Below are positions 44,203-52,488 of a stretch of DNA of 64,000 nt, one piece after another; the first letter of the stretch is position 1; each line of letters begins with the position of its first letter. Origin of the DNA: Colwellia sp. 75C3 (GTDB lineage: Bacteria > Pseudomonadota > Gammaproteobacteria > Enterobacterales > Alteromonadaceae); assembly GCF_002836255.1 (NCBI RefSeq), contig NZ_PJAU01000032.1, positions 548,128-612,127 of the forward strand, in the 5' to 3' direction. The notes beneath the pieces are model-generated. The model saw nothing but the letters and a program-made list of their open reading frames with translations. It was not told where the DNA came from and made no database searches. The position numbers and the translations under genes were made by a program.

Positions 44203-44559
44203 CTAAGCGTATAAATCTAGGTGCTTAGGTTTATTATTTTTCTGGTCAGTTTGTTCATCTGAAGTTTCTAGCTCTACAGATTTTTTAGCCGCTAACTCAT
44301 CGTCATTAGATTCTGGTTCTACTATGTCAGTTTCTGGCTGAGCATGCTGTTCTTTACTCGTATCCTGTTTCGACTCTTGCTGGCTGGAGTGGTATTGATC
44401 GTCTTCCTTGGTAAAATAATATTCATGATTTTCAAGGTGATCAGAGTCTTGACTAAGTTTAGTGTTAGCCGCATCTTTAAGCAGTGCTTTCACCTTTAGG
44501 CTTGCTGGCTTAATCGGTACAGGAACTACACGTGTTAGTTGGGTAGTAAAAATATCCAT
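44203..44559 (-). CDS. Acidic, disordered protein of unknown function
   Basis: 118 residues, no family recognised. The first 35 residues are mixed (MDIFTTQLTRVVPVPIKPAS). The remainder is dominated by E, D, Q, S and K and is predicted by eye to be disordered (EPESNDDELAAKKSVELET). No signal peptide. AGGAATTAGAG stands just before the ATG, so translation is likely. It lies upstream of the exporter operon on the same strand, but the exporter operator intervenes, so it is probably a separate unit. Confidence 0.6.
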   Translation of the reverse strand: MDIFTTQLTRVVPVPIKPASLKVKALLKDAANTKLSQDSDHLENHEYYFTKEDDQYHSSQQESKQDTSKEQHAQPETDIVEPESNDDELAAKKSVELETSDEQTDQKNNKPKHLDLYA

Positions 44560-44973
44560 CTCTAATTCCTACGCAGTTTTAAATGATTTAATAAATACGT
44601 TGTACTACCTTATTATCGACTATTCACTCATAACCTTTAACCCATAGTTAATATGATCGAGAATGAAAATACAAAAACCTTAAGACTATAAATAATGATA
44701 GACCACTACAAAAGGACCACTTGGTTCGCTAAGGCGACATTAAAGGTTTTAATAAACAATGTCCGTCCTTGGCCATAAAATCGAAAATATTCAAAAGCTG
44801 TTCGTAATTTTATAGCCATGGCTCAGTGAATAACAAAGAAACTCATAACTTCAATAATGTTGTAACCTTTATCAAAACTATGGCATCTAAATAATATGTC
44901 AGATCATTTACATCGCTCTATTAGGTACATTTTATTTTAGCTATCTGATAATACTGAAGTATAGAGGTTATAT
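44560..44973. other. Intergenic region, nothing recognised
   Basis: About 410 bp between divergently transcribed genes. No RNA gene, long repeat, hairpin terminator or open frame with a ribosome site was seen. It must hold promoters for both flanking genes. Confidence 0.5.
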
Positions 44974-45288
44974 ATGTGTAGTACGCCAAGGCCAAAAACT
45001 AAAGTAAAAGGTAAAGCAGGAACAGACGGTAGTTTATTATCAAATTTGAGTGCAGAAGCCAGAAATAGCTTTGCCAAACGGGCCAACGTAGCTCAAGAAC
45101 GACGCTATCAAATGGCGATGAAATTGGAACAGGCCAAATATCAGCGTGATGCTTCCATAAAAACGACTAAAAAAATAGAGAATAGAACCGTTAGCAAGCC
45201 TAACAGAAATTTAAGTTATTGGTTGCTTAACGCGAATCTAAAAGAAATTTTAATTATGTTATTCTTTGGTACTTCGAGACGAACATAG
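44974..45288 (+). CDS. Small basic protein of unknown function
   Basis: 104 residues, no family recognised. It is rich in K, R, A and Q (SAEARNSFAKRANVAQERRY) and starts MCSTPRPKTKVKGKAG; a short hydrophobic patch (LKEILIMLFFG) lies near the end. AGAGG is 6 nt before the ATG, supporting translation. It ends 43 bp before the OlsF-like gene and may be co-transcribed with it. Confidence 0.55.
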   Translation: MCSTPRPKTKVKGKAGTDGSLLSNLSAEARNSFAKRANVAQERRYQMAMKLEQAKYQRDASIKTTKKIENRTVSKPNRNLSYWLLNANLKEILIMLFFGTSRRT

Positions 45289-45331
45289 TTTACTTATTTA
45301 CTCTCAACTATATATAAAATCATACCCACTT

Positions 45332-47104
45332 ATGAATAACGCAGATAAACTACTTTCAGATTTACGATTGGCTTCAATGGCTCCTAACTCCTTCTTTGGG
45401 GTTTTACTTAAATTAGCCTCCCCCTTGCTTGATAGATTATTAGGCATAAGAAAATTACGCAAACTTTACCTATCCGCAGAATTATCAGGTCTAGATAAGC
45501 AAGAGTTCTCAGAAAAATTATTAAAAGCGTTAGGCGTTCAGATCTCTGGCGGGGAAGGTGTAATAGCAAAAATCCCAAAGACAGGCCGATGTATTGTGGT
45601 ATGCAACCATCCATATGGCATGATCGAAGGCGTTATTATGGCTCATTTACTGACTTCGTTTCGTTCTGATACAAAAATAATGGCAAATGTTGGTTTACAA
45701 ATTTTTAAGGAAATTCAAGATTACTTTATTTTTGCTAATCCATTAATACCTAAAGCTGCGATAAATACCTCAGCCATCAAAAAATGCTTTGGCCATATTA
45801 AAAGTGAAGGCTTGTTGGTGATTTTTCCTGCGGGCAAAGTCTCTTTTTTTAATACGAATAAAAAAATAATTACCGATGGTGATTGGAATCGTATTGCTGT
45901 TCAAATCGCCGCCAAAACCAAAACATCTATTTTACCTGTTTTTATTTCAGGTACTAATAGTCCGTTATTTCATCGAATGGGCCGAATTTATTATCGTTTT
46001 CGTTTGTTGATGTTAGCGCATGAAATGTTCAAATTACAACAGCATGCTATAACGCTAACAACAAACAATTTAATTCAGCCCAAACAACTCAAAGAACTGG
46101 GTAGCATTGAAAGAATGAATGATTTTATAAGATTACAATGTTACTTGAATGACGAGAAATACTCTAACCAGTGGCCTGAAGACGACGAAAAAATAGCTTT
46201 TAAAGATATCTTTCCACCAACTGATAGTCGGTTAATAAAAGAAGAATTGTCTCGATTACCTCTCGAGCAACATCTATTAGATTTTAAGTCATTTTCAGTC
46301 TATTACGGTTATCAGCAACAAATACCTACTTGCGTCAAAGAAATTACACGTTTACGAGAAATTACTTTTAGGACACTCAATGAAGGCAGTGGCGAGTCTT
46401 GCGATACCGATAGGTTTGATGCGACCTATATGCACTTATTTGTTTTCGACCATAAAAATGAAGAAATCATAGGGGCTTATCGAGTTGGCCAAACAGACCT
46501 TTTACAACGAAATGGTGATGTATCAGAGCTCTACCTTTCACAAATGTTTAACTTTCAGCCCGAGTTTATAAATCAACAACAACCCTGTTTAGAGATGGGC
46601 CGATCTTTTATTGTAGAAGCTCATCAAAATAGCTTCCATGGTTTATTATTATTATGGAAGGGTATTGGTGCTTTTGTTTATCAAAACCCACGGTATAGAA
46701 CACTATATGGAACCGTATCATTAAGTAAGTTATATGACCCTCGTTCCGTCGCGTTGATCAATGAGGTCATGGTAAAAGAGACTAACGGCGTGCAGGCAAA
46801 ATCTGAGTTTGAAGGACAACTTCATCCAGAAGTAAAAGATTATATTAAGACTGAATCAGTAGGAATTAATCAGCTATCGGCTTTTGTTAAAGGCATTGAA
46901 AAAGATAATAAAGATATCCCTGTATTACTGAAAAAATATCATAAATTAGGCGCTAAATTTCATTGTGTGGGCATTGATGTAAACTTCAATCAAACACCAG
47001 GTTTACTGCTCAGTGTAGATTTTCCCCGCGCTCCTGAAAAGTTATTAAAAATTTATATTGGTGACGGTAGAGATGAATATATACAGTTTGATGAAAAGAA
47101 TTAA
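45332..47104 (+). CDS. olsF: Bifunctional acyltransferase, OlsF-like (ornithine lipid synthesis)
   Basis: 590 residues from the ATG at 45332 (a TTG 22 codons upstream is open too). The N-terminal half (about 70-290) is a lysophospholipid acyltransferase domain with NHPYGMIEG and FPAGKVS motifs. The C-terminal half (about 325-560) resembles OlsB/GNAT-like N-acyltransferases (ITRLREITFRTLNEGSG, DRFDATYMHLFVFD, EMGRSFIV, LLLWKGIGAFV). This fusion is the layout of OlsF, which makes ornithine lipid by N- then O-acylation of ornithine at the membrane. The acidic residue in the first motif is Glu, not the usual Asp. No ribosome site is obvious for either start. The symbol is given by domain layout. 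Confidence 0.8.
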   Translation: MNNADKLLSDLRLASMAPNSFFGVLLKLASPLLDRLLGIRKLRKLYLSAELSGLDKQEFSEKLLKALGVQISGGEGVIAKIPKTGRCIVVCNHPYGMIEGVIMAHLLTSFRSDTKIMANVGLQIFKEIQDYFIFANPLIPKAAINTSAIKKCFGHIKSEGLLVIFPAGKVSFFNTNKKIITDGDWNRIAVQIAAKTKTSILPVFISGTNSPLFHRMGRIYYRFRLLMLAHEMFKLQQHAITLTTNNLIQPKQLKELGSIERMNDFIRLQCYLNDEKYSNQWPEDDEKIAFKDIFPPTDSRLIKEELSRLPLEQHLLDFKSFSVYYGYQQQIPTCVKEITRLREITFRTLNEGSGESCDTDRFDATYMHLFVFDHKNEEIIGAYRVGQTDLLQRNGDVSELYLSQMFNFQPEFINQQQPCLEMGRSFIVEAHQNSFHGLLLLWKGIGAFVYQNPRYRTLYGTVSLSKLYDPRSVALINEVMVKETNGVQAKSEFEGQLHPEVKDYIKTESVGINQLSAFVKGIEKDNKDIPVLLKKYHKLGAKFHCVGIDVNFNQTPGLLLSVDFPRAPEKLLKIYIGDGRDEYIQFDEKN

Positions 47105-47152
47105 TAAGGAGGAACTAACCGTTATGATAAGTACTAGGTAAAAATCAGCGCC

Positions 47153-47851
47153 CTATTCTTTCAAAAAAGTTGTATCGTGATCTTTCAATAAAACATTATC
47201 GAAGTAATTAAAACTGATTGTGTTATTCACCGATATATGAGAAATACTAACCGTTTTAGCGTCGCCTCTTTGCATATTAACAGAATACTTACCTATGGCT
47301 TCAGTTGAAAAATGAAAGCCTTTATGCTGAATTGATAAAGGCATATTCTTATCAACAATGTTATTAAATCGATGTTTTCTTTTTTGACTAACGTCTATAA
47401 AATCAACGCTTGATGAAGTGATAGGTAAATCAGCCTCACTAAGATTAAGTTCATTTCCCGTCCATTTGAAACTTTGCACTCGTTGATTTTTTATCGATAA
47501 ATCTTCCGGGAATATACAAAGCTGAAACGGCTGATAAACACGTAAATCCATCATTTGAAATTGTTTAATAATATCGCCATCAAGGCGTAATAACGATAAA
47601 ATCAGCTCCCCCCTACTTACTATGCTTTTATTATCATTAAATGAACCTTGATAATAATTTAATAGCGCTAGTGACAAACCTTTTTTAGTTACCGCAATCC
47701 AAGTACCTTGCCCTTGTGGGTCTATAGGGTAAATGGCGTTTGAAGTTTGATTAATGGTTGGTGGCGTTGCTAAAGCTCTTGAACGTTGCTCGTCGCGGTT
47801 AAAGAATAATTCATAACCATTATCATTGAGTAAATAAGTTAGCGTACACAT
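47153..47851 (-). CDS. NRDE/TANGO2-family protein
   Basis: 232 residues. It starts MCTLTYL, exposing Cys2 as in N-terminal nucleophile folds, and carries the name-giving NRDE tetrad in ELFFNRDEQRSRA (about residue 19). GTWIAVTKKGLSLALLNYY follows, the second conserved block. The family includes TANGO2, linked to haem and lipid handling, but its chemistry is not established. It lies 4 bp after the DinB-like gene on the same strand and converges with the OlsF-like gene. Confidence 0.85.
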   Translation of the reverse strand: MCTLTYLLNDNGYELFFNRDEQRSRALATPPTINQTSNAIYPIDPQGQGTWIAVTKKGLSLALLNYYQGSFNDNKSIVSRGELILSLLRLDGDIIKQFQMMDLRVYQPFQLCIFPEDLSIKNQRVQSFKWTGNELNLSEADLPITSSSVDFIDVSQKRKHRFNNIVDKNMPLSIQHKGFHFSTEAIGKYSVNMQRGDAKTVSISHISVNNTISFNYFDNVLLKDHDTTFLKE

Positions 47852-47855
47852 AAGG

Positions 47856-48395
47856 TTATTGTAAATCTGCTTTGTCTGTAGCCTCGGATAGCTGAGTATT
47901 TTCTCTCATATAGGTTGCGGTAGCTGGAGCTAGACCAAATGTTTGAGGTAAAGCCTTGGTCTGTGCAAACGATATTTGAACAATCATGGCATAATGATGT
48001 ACCGCATGACTGCCAGCAAAGACTAACTCACGGGCAATAGAGGTCTGTACTGTTTGCACATTGTGACTTGTCACGGAAACTTCCGTTTTTAGGGTAACAA
48101 GTTTGTTTAATTGCGCTTCATTAAGGTTTTTAATCCAATCGGCTATTTCATTTAATTTGTCTATCGCAAGTGTTGGCGACAACTCGACATGACTACCACG
48201 CATTCTTTTATCATAATCGATCAACTTATTATCCAAGCCAGACATTAGAGCAAGGTAATGATCAATAATATGCCGCATATGCGAGCCTGCTGAACTGATA
48301 AAGTTAGGCGTTATTATAGCGCTATAGTCTTCTTTAGAGACGCTATTGAGGTATAACTGACCTTGTTCAATGATTTCCAACTGACTTTTGAGCAT
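47856..48395 (-). CDS. DinB-like four-helix metal-binding protein
   Basis: 179 residues. Two histidine clusters, GSHMRHIIDHY (about 37-47) and GSHAVHHYAMI (about 128-138), correspond to the metal triad of DinB/YfiT-type four-helix bundles. Such proteins may be thiol-dependent transferases or hydrolases; the substrate is unknown. It is tightly linked to the NRDE gene downstream and lies 33 bp after the anti-sigma gene, so the four genes from the ECF sigma onward may form one operon. Confidence 0.82.
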   Translation of the reverse strand: MLKSQLEIIEQGQLYLNSVSKEDYSAIITPNFISSAGSHMRHIIDHYLALMSGLDNKLIDYDKRMRGSHVELSPTLAIDKLNEIADWIKNLNEAQLNKLVTLKTEVSVTSHNVQTVQTSIARELVFAGSHAVHHYAMIVQISFAQTKALPQTFGLAPATATYMRENTQLSEATDKADLQ

Positions 48396-48428
48396 TTTTC
48401 TTTATTTCCAACATGTAAATGAACGAAA

Positions 48429-48710
48429 TTATTTTTTCGTTCGACTTTTTAATATCACTTCAATAAGTTCTTCCGGTACCTTTTCGGCCGGGTCTGCTTT
48501 AGTAAAACCTGCTTGAGACATGCGAATTGTATTTTTATATTTACGTACATAATCCTTACACTCTTTACACAGCCTTAAATGCAATTTAAATGTTAAGTGT
48601 TCTGTATAGGATAATTGGCCTTCATGAAAATCATATAAAAAATCGTCTATTTCTTCGCACGTTAGCATAGCTGGAATATATTTAGTCATTAATCGTTTAA
48701 TCATTAACAT
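48429..48710 (-). CDS. Zinc-finger anti-sigma factor (ZAS type)
   Basis: 93 residues, soluble. The ZAS motif HLRLCKEC (HxxxCxxC, about residues 45-52) is complete, with an upstream CEEIDDFLYDFHEGQL helix. It begins 1 bp after the ECF sigma stop with a good AGGTGA site in the end of that gene. It should bind and inhibit the sigma factor in the cytoplasm and release it on a redox or metal signal. There is no membrane segment. Confidence 0.88.
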   Translation of the reverse strand: MLMIKRLMTKYIPAMLTCEEIDDFLYDFHEGQLSYTEHLTFKLHLRLCKECKDYVRKYKNTIRMSQAGFTKADPAEKVPEELIEVILKSRTKK

Positions 48711-48711
48711 G

Positions 48712-49371
48712 CTAATTCACCTTCCAATTATCTTCTAATCTGTCTTTGTCTTTCTGCTCTAAAATAGACTTCAAAAGCAACCTTGCTCTGTGAAGTTGAG
48801 TTTTTACTGATGCTTCAGATATACCTATTATATTGGCTGTTTCTTTGGTACTTATTTCTTGGATGTCTCTAAGCAGTAAAACGTTACAATATTTTTCAGG
48901 AAGCTGATAAATAAGTTCATTAAGTGAGAATTTCGTTTCGTTTTTTTCAAATAACGCTTCAATATTATGACCTAACCCTTCCATTAAACTCTGCTCCGAA
49001 TTATCACTAAAAACGGTACGCTCGCCATGTTCATTATAGTGTTGAGTAAAGCTTTCAAGTGGTAGCGTATTCTGTCTTTTCTTTTGTCTTATTATCATTA
49101 AGGCTTCATTGACGGTAATACGGTGCAACCAAGTCATTAAGCTTGAGTCTTTGTTGAAAGTGGATATTTTTTTGAAGACTTGAATAAACGCTTTTTGCAA
49201 AGCTTCTTGTGCATCATCATCTGAAGTAAAAAATCGACGAGCAACCGCATACATTCTTGCACTGTATTGCCGTACCAATATTTCATAAGCTAAATCATCA
49301 TTACCAATTAGCTTATCAATAAGTTGATTTTCTTTATCTTGTTCTGAAATGGTTGAGGGGGATTCTTTCAA
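48712..49371 (-). CDS. ECF-type RNA polymerase sigma factor
   Basis: 219 residues. Region 2 lies at about 30-100 (YAVARRFFTSDDDAQEALQKAF, MTWLHRITVNEALMIIRQKKR) and region 4 at about 160-210 (LPEKYCNVLLLRDIQEISTKET, IGISEASVKTQLHRARLLL). The start is TTG with AAGGG about 12 nt upstream; no in-frame ATG is available before region 2. It pairs with the ZAS anti-sigma and leads the possible DinB-NRDE operon. The third ECF system in this window. Confidence 0.9.
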   Translation of the reverse strand: MKESPSTISEQDKENQLIDKLIGNDDLAYEILVRQYSARMYAVARRFFTSDDDAQEALQKAFIQVFKKISTFNKDSSLMTWLHRITVNEALMIIRQKKRQNTLPLESFTQHYNEHGERTVFSDNSEQSLMEGLGHNIEALFEKNETKFSLNELIYQLPEKYCNVLLLRDIQEISTKETANIIGISEASVKTQLHRARLLLKSILEQKDKDRLEDNWKVN

Positions 49372-49494
49372 CAGCTTGTAACCCTTTTAATTATCGAACA
49401 TCTAATAGCTAAATTAACGAATATTTACTTAAAAATCACTATTAAAGTATCGCTATTTATTGAGTGGCTTTTTAGCACCGATGATATTGATAAT

Positions 49495-49656
49495 TTGTTT
49501 GGTACCTGTATTTGGATGGGAGGTACTAAAATAGAGCTTTTGAAGGGATTGTTAAATGATTTGGCAATACTGAATGGACGCGTAGGTTTACCTTTTCCAT
49601 TTTTAATGGCTATTTTGGTGACAGCGGCTGAATTTTTCGGTGCTACCTCAGTATAA
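49495..49656 (+). pseudogene. Remnant of a DoxX-like membrane protein gene
   Basis: An open frame ending at a TAA (49654) encodes ...FGTCIWMGGTKIELL... and then GLPFPFLMAILVTAAEFFGA. The latter resembles the second membrane helix of DoxX-family proteins (LGxPxPxLxAxLxxxxEFFGG). The first helix and the last two helices are missing and no ribosome site is seen, so it is a decayed fragment. The resemblance rests on one motif. Confidence 0.45.
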
Positions 49657-49782
49657 ATTTAGAGTAATAACTTTAAGTAAGCTATATATAACAAATAGTA
49701 ATAAAAAACTTTTATTTATTACTTGCAGCTATCTTAATTAAGCAGTAGTGTAAACAGTATCAAAACAAATTATTTTTTTAAG

Positions 49783-49819
49783 CTGTTAACTTAATTTTAC
49801 AATACCACCAAGTTAACAG
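49783..49819 (+). promoter_or_regulatory. Inverted repeat around the probable his promoter -10
   Basis: CTGTTAACTT (49783-49792) and its exact complement AAGTTAACAG (49810-49819) flank a 17-bp spacer containing TACAAT (49798-49803), a fair -10 element about 46 bp before the hisL start. Position suggests an operator overlapping the promoter. The -35 region is weak. Confidence 0.5.
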
Positions 49820-49848
49820 AAAATGACTAACTATTAGAGACTTTACCC

Positions 49849-49896
49849 ATGATTATTAACCTGAATAGCCGACATCATCACCATCATAACAACTAG
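49849..49896 (+). CDS. hisL: his operon leader peptide
   Basis: 15 codons, MIINLNSRHHHHHNN then TAG. Five consecutive histidine codons make this a classical his leader. Ribosome stalling here when charged His-tRNA is scarce should favour the antiterminator over the terminator at 50001. It lies 213 bp before hisG on the same strand. Confidence 0.95.
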   Translation: MIINLNSRHHHHHNN

Positions 49897-50038
49897 CCCA
49901 TTCAGGTTTACTTATTAAGTAAATTACTGAAGGGCAAGTGGCCTTTCAGTGGTTTAAAAAAGCATAATAGAATCTCTTAATAGATATAACTGTAATTGCT
50001 AAACCCCCGAAAGAGTCACGACTCTCTCGGGGGTTTTT
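49858..50038 (+). terminator. his attenuator (alternative hairpins and intrinsic terminator)
   Basis: Segments seen: A 49858-49866 pairs with B 49900-49908 (9 bp, perfect); C 49926-49934 with D 49942-49950 (one mismatch); terminator E 50001-50016 with F 50021-50036 (one mismatch) then T5. Alternative pairing exists: CTTTC...GGTTT in D (about 49943-49955) with AAACC...GAAAG in E, and a weak B:C match. This is the standard his attenuation layout. Confidence 0.88.
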
Positions 50039-50109
50039 CGCATTTTAGCGATTAAGAAATTGTATATACATGCCGAATTTTAAAGATTAAGACAATAGGA
50101 ATTACCAAT

Positions 50110-51012
50110 ATGAGCACATCAGAACCACGTTTACGCATTGCCATGCAAAAGTCAGGTCGCCTTAGTGACGACACACAGAAACTACTTAAGCTTTGTGGAT
50201 TAAAGTTAAACCTGAGCGATAGAAGGTTATTAGCGCATGTAAGTAATATGCCAATTGATATTATGCGTGTTCGCAGTAGCGACATTCCTGGCTTAGTTAT
50301 GGACGGTGTTTGTGACTTAGGTATTGTTGGTGATAATACCCTAGAAGAAGAAGAGCTAGATCGCCAACTAAAGGGCAACAAGTCTGATTACATACGCACG
50401 ACTACATTAGACTTTGGCGCTTGTCGTTTTTCAATTGCAATGCCGGAAGAATTTGAATACACAGGTTTAGATTGTTTAAACGGTTTACGTTTTGCCACAA
50501 CTTATCCACACTTATTAAATCGTTTTGCTAAAGCTAATGGCATTAATGTCGAGTTTTGTTTGTTAAAAGGCTCGGTTGAAGTAGCACCTCGCGTAGGCTT
50601 AGCTGACGGTATTTGTGACTTAGTTTCGACCGGCGCAACCCTTGAGGCTAATGGCTTAAAAGAAGTGGCTGAAGTCTTTCGTTCAAAAGCCTCTCTTATT
50701 CAACGATCTGATTCCTTGGGCGGAGAGAAACAAGCTATTTTAGATACTTTGATACCACGTATTCACGGTGTCATGAAAGCTAAAGAAAGCAAATACATAA
50801 TGCTGCACGCACCAACAAATAAAGTAGCAGAAGTCAGTAAATTAATGCCGGGCACAGAAACACCTACAGTTTTACCACTTGCTGGACGTGAAGATATGGT
50901 CGCTGTGCATGTAGTAGCAACAGAAACATTCTTTTGGGAAACCATGGAACAATTAAAAGCCTTAGGTTGTCACTCAATCCTGGTTATGCCTATTGAAAAG
51001 ATGATGGGCTAA
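50110..51012 (+). CDS. hisG: ATP phosphoribosyltransferase (long form)
   Basis: 300 residues, so the long, HisZ-independent form with a C-terminal regulatory domain. The catalytic core begins [15 protein letters not shown]; the PRPP loop is seen as [14 protein letters not shown] (about 175). The last 75 residues ([20 protein letters not shown]) form the ACT-like domain that binds histidine for feedback inhibition. It catalyses the first step, joining ATP and PRPP. AGGA lies 10 nt before the ATG. First structural gene of the operon, controlled by hisL attenuation. Confidence 0.97.
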   Translation: MSTSEPRLRIAMQKSGRLSDDTQKLLKLCGLKLNLSDRRLLAHVSNMPIDIMRVRSSDIPGLVMDGVCDLGIVGDNTLEEEELDRQLKGNKSDYIRTTTLDFGACRFSIAMPEEFEYTGLDCLNGLRFATTYPHLLNRFAKANGINVEFCLLKGSVEVAPRVGLADGICDLVSTGATLEANGLKEVAEVFRSKASLIQRSDSLGGEKQAILDTLIPRIHGVMKAKESKYIMLHAPTNKVAEVSKLMPGTETPTVLPLAGREDMVAVHVVATETFFWETMEQLKALGCHSILVMPIEKMMG

Positions 51013-51181
51013 ATTTATTTACCTCATGGCTAGTTAGCACATGAACAGCATCGATGGTACTCATTGACTAACGTCAACTCCGTGCCTTCTCTTTGTTCTT
51101 GCACTAACTAGCGGCGAGCTAAAGTAAATTATTTTTTACTTATAAAGAAACAGATCCTCGAAGTATTAGGAACAAGTAATT
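51013..51181 (+). other. hisG-hisD spacer with an inverted repeat
   Basis: 169 bp, much longer than the other joints of this operon, which overlap or nearly touch apart from a 55-bp hisC-hisB gap. GCTAGTTAG (51029-51037) and its complement CTAACTAGC (51104-51112) bracket a 66-bp loop. There is no T run, so it is not a terminator. It may be a small inserted repeat or a processing site. Confidence 0.5.
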
Positions 51182-52486
51182 ATGATTAATCAACTAATCA
51201 ATTGGCAAGAATTATCAGAGCAGCAACAAAGATTCGCACTTGCTCGACCTGCAATAGCAGATAGCGCTTTATTATCAACGCAAGTTGCCAATATTATTTC
51301 GCAAGTTAAGAATCAAGGCGATAAGGCTATTTATGCGTTAACTGAACAGTTTGATGGCATTGCACTAGACACCTTAAAGGTGAGCCAGCAGCAAGTAGCT
51401 CAAGCCAAGTTAGCGCTTAGTGCTAAACGCTTAAAAGCAATAAACACCGCGTATCAACAAATCAGAGCATTTCACAGCGCTCAGCAGCCAACTGATATTA
51501 CCGTTGAAACTACGCCTGGCGTTAAGTGCACGCTAAAAACTGAAGCGATTGAAAGTGTTGGTCTATATATTCCTGCTGGCTCCGCGCCATTACCTTCAAC
51601 GGTATTGATGTTAGGTGTTCCTGCACAGCTTACCGGTTGTAAACGCACGGCACTGGTTTGTCCGCCTGATAAAAATGGCCAATTGGCAAATGAAGTATTA
51701 GTGGCGGCTGATCTTTGTGGTATTAGTGAAATATATACCGTAGGTGGTGCCCAAGCTATTGCAGCACTTGCTTATGGTACACAAACAATAGCAGCGGTAA
51801 ATAAAGTCTTTGGCCCTGGTAACCGTTATGTTACTGAAGCAAAAACACAGTTATCACAACAAGTTCCTGGTTTTGCTATTGATATGCCTGCCGGCCCTTC
51901 TGAAGTCTTGGTTATCGCAGACGAGCAAGCAAATCCTGCTTTTATCGCTGCCGACTTATTATCACAAGCAGAGCACGGTGTTGATAGCCAAGTAATACTA
52001 CTTAGTGATAGTGAATCGTTAATCACACGAGTATCTACAGAGTTAGAAAAACAATTAGCCACATTGTCACGACGTGAAATTGCTGAACAAGCATTAACCC
52101 AATCTCGCTTAATATTAACTAAAGATTTATCTCAAGCAGTTGCCGTATCGAATGAATACGGCCCAGAGCACTTAATTATTCAAACTGAAGATGCCCCCAC
52201 CTTGCTTGCTAGTTTACGTAATGCAGGTTCAATTTTTGTTGGTGCTTATACACCAGAATCTGCGGGTGATTATGCTAGCGGCACCAACCACGTATTACCG
52301 ACTTATGGTTATTCAAAGGTGATATCAAGTTTATCACTAGCCGATTTCTCTCGTCGTTATACCGTGCAAGAAATTACCAAATCAGGTTTGGCGAGTTTAG
52401 CTGAATGCATTATTGAGTTAACTGATGCTGAAGGCTTAGATGCACATCAGCGCGCTGTGACTATTCGCTTAGAAGAAGGCGCTTAG
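51182..52486 (+). CDS. hisD: Histidinol dehydrogenase
   Basis: 434 residues, full length. Conserved blocks: LYIPAGSAPLPSTVLMLG, VGGAQAIAALAYGT, KVFGPGNRYVTEAK, DMPAGPSEVLVIAD and DLLSQAEHGVDSQ (zinc and catalytic region), and EYGPEHLII. It oxidises histidinol to histidine in two NAD-dependent steps, the end of the pathway. hisC follows after 2 bp, so the two are translationally coupled. Confidence 0.97.
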   Translation: MINQLINWQELSEQQQRFALARPAIADSALLSTQVANIISQVKNQGDKAIYALTEQFDGIALDTLKVSQQQVAQAKLALSAKRLKAINTAYQQIRAFHSAQQPTDITVETTPGVKCTLKTEAIESVGLYIPAGSAPLPSTVLMLGVPAQLTGCKRTALVCPPDKNGQLANEVLVAADLCGISEIYTVGGAQAIAALAYGTQTIAAVNKVFGPGNRYVTEAKTQLSQQVPGFAIDMPAGPSEVLVIADEQANPAFIAADLLSQAEHGVDSQVILLSDSESLITRVSTELEKQLATLSRREIAEQALTQSRLILTKDLSQAVAVSNEYGPEHLIIQTEDAPTLLASLRNAGSIFVGAYTPESAGDYASGTNHVLPTYGYSKVISSLSLADFSRRYTVQEITKSGLASLAECIIELTDAEGLDAHQRAVTIRLEEGA

Positions 52487-52488
52487 TT

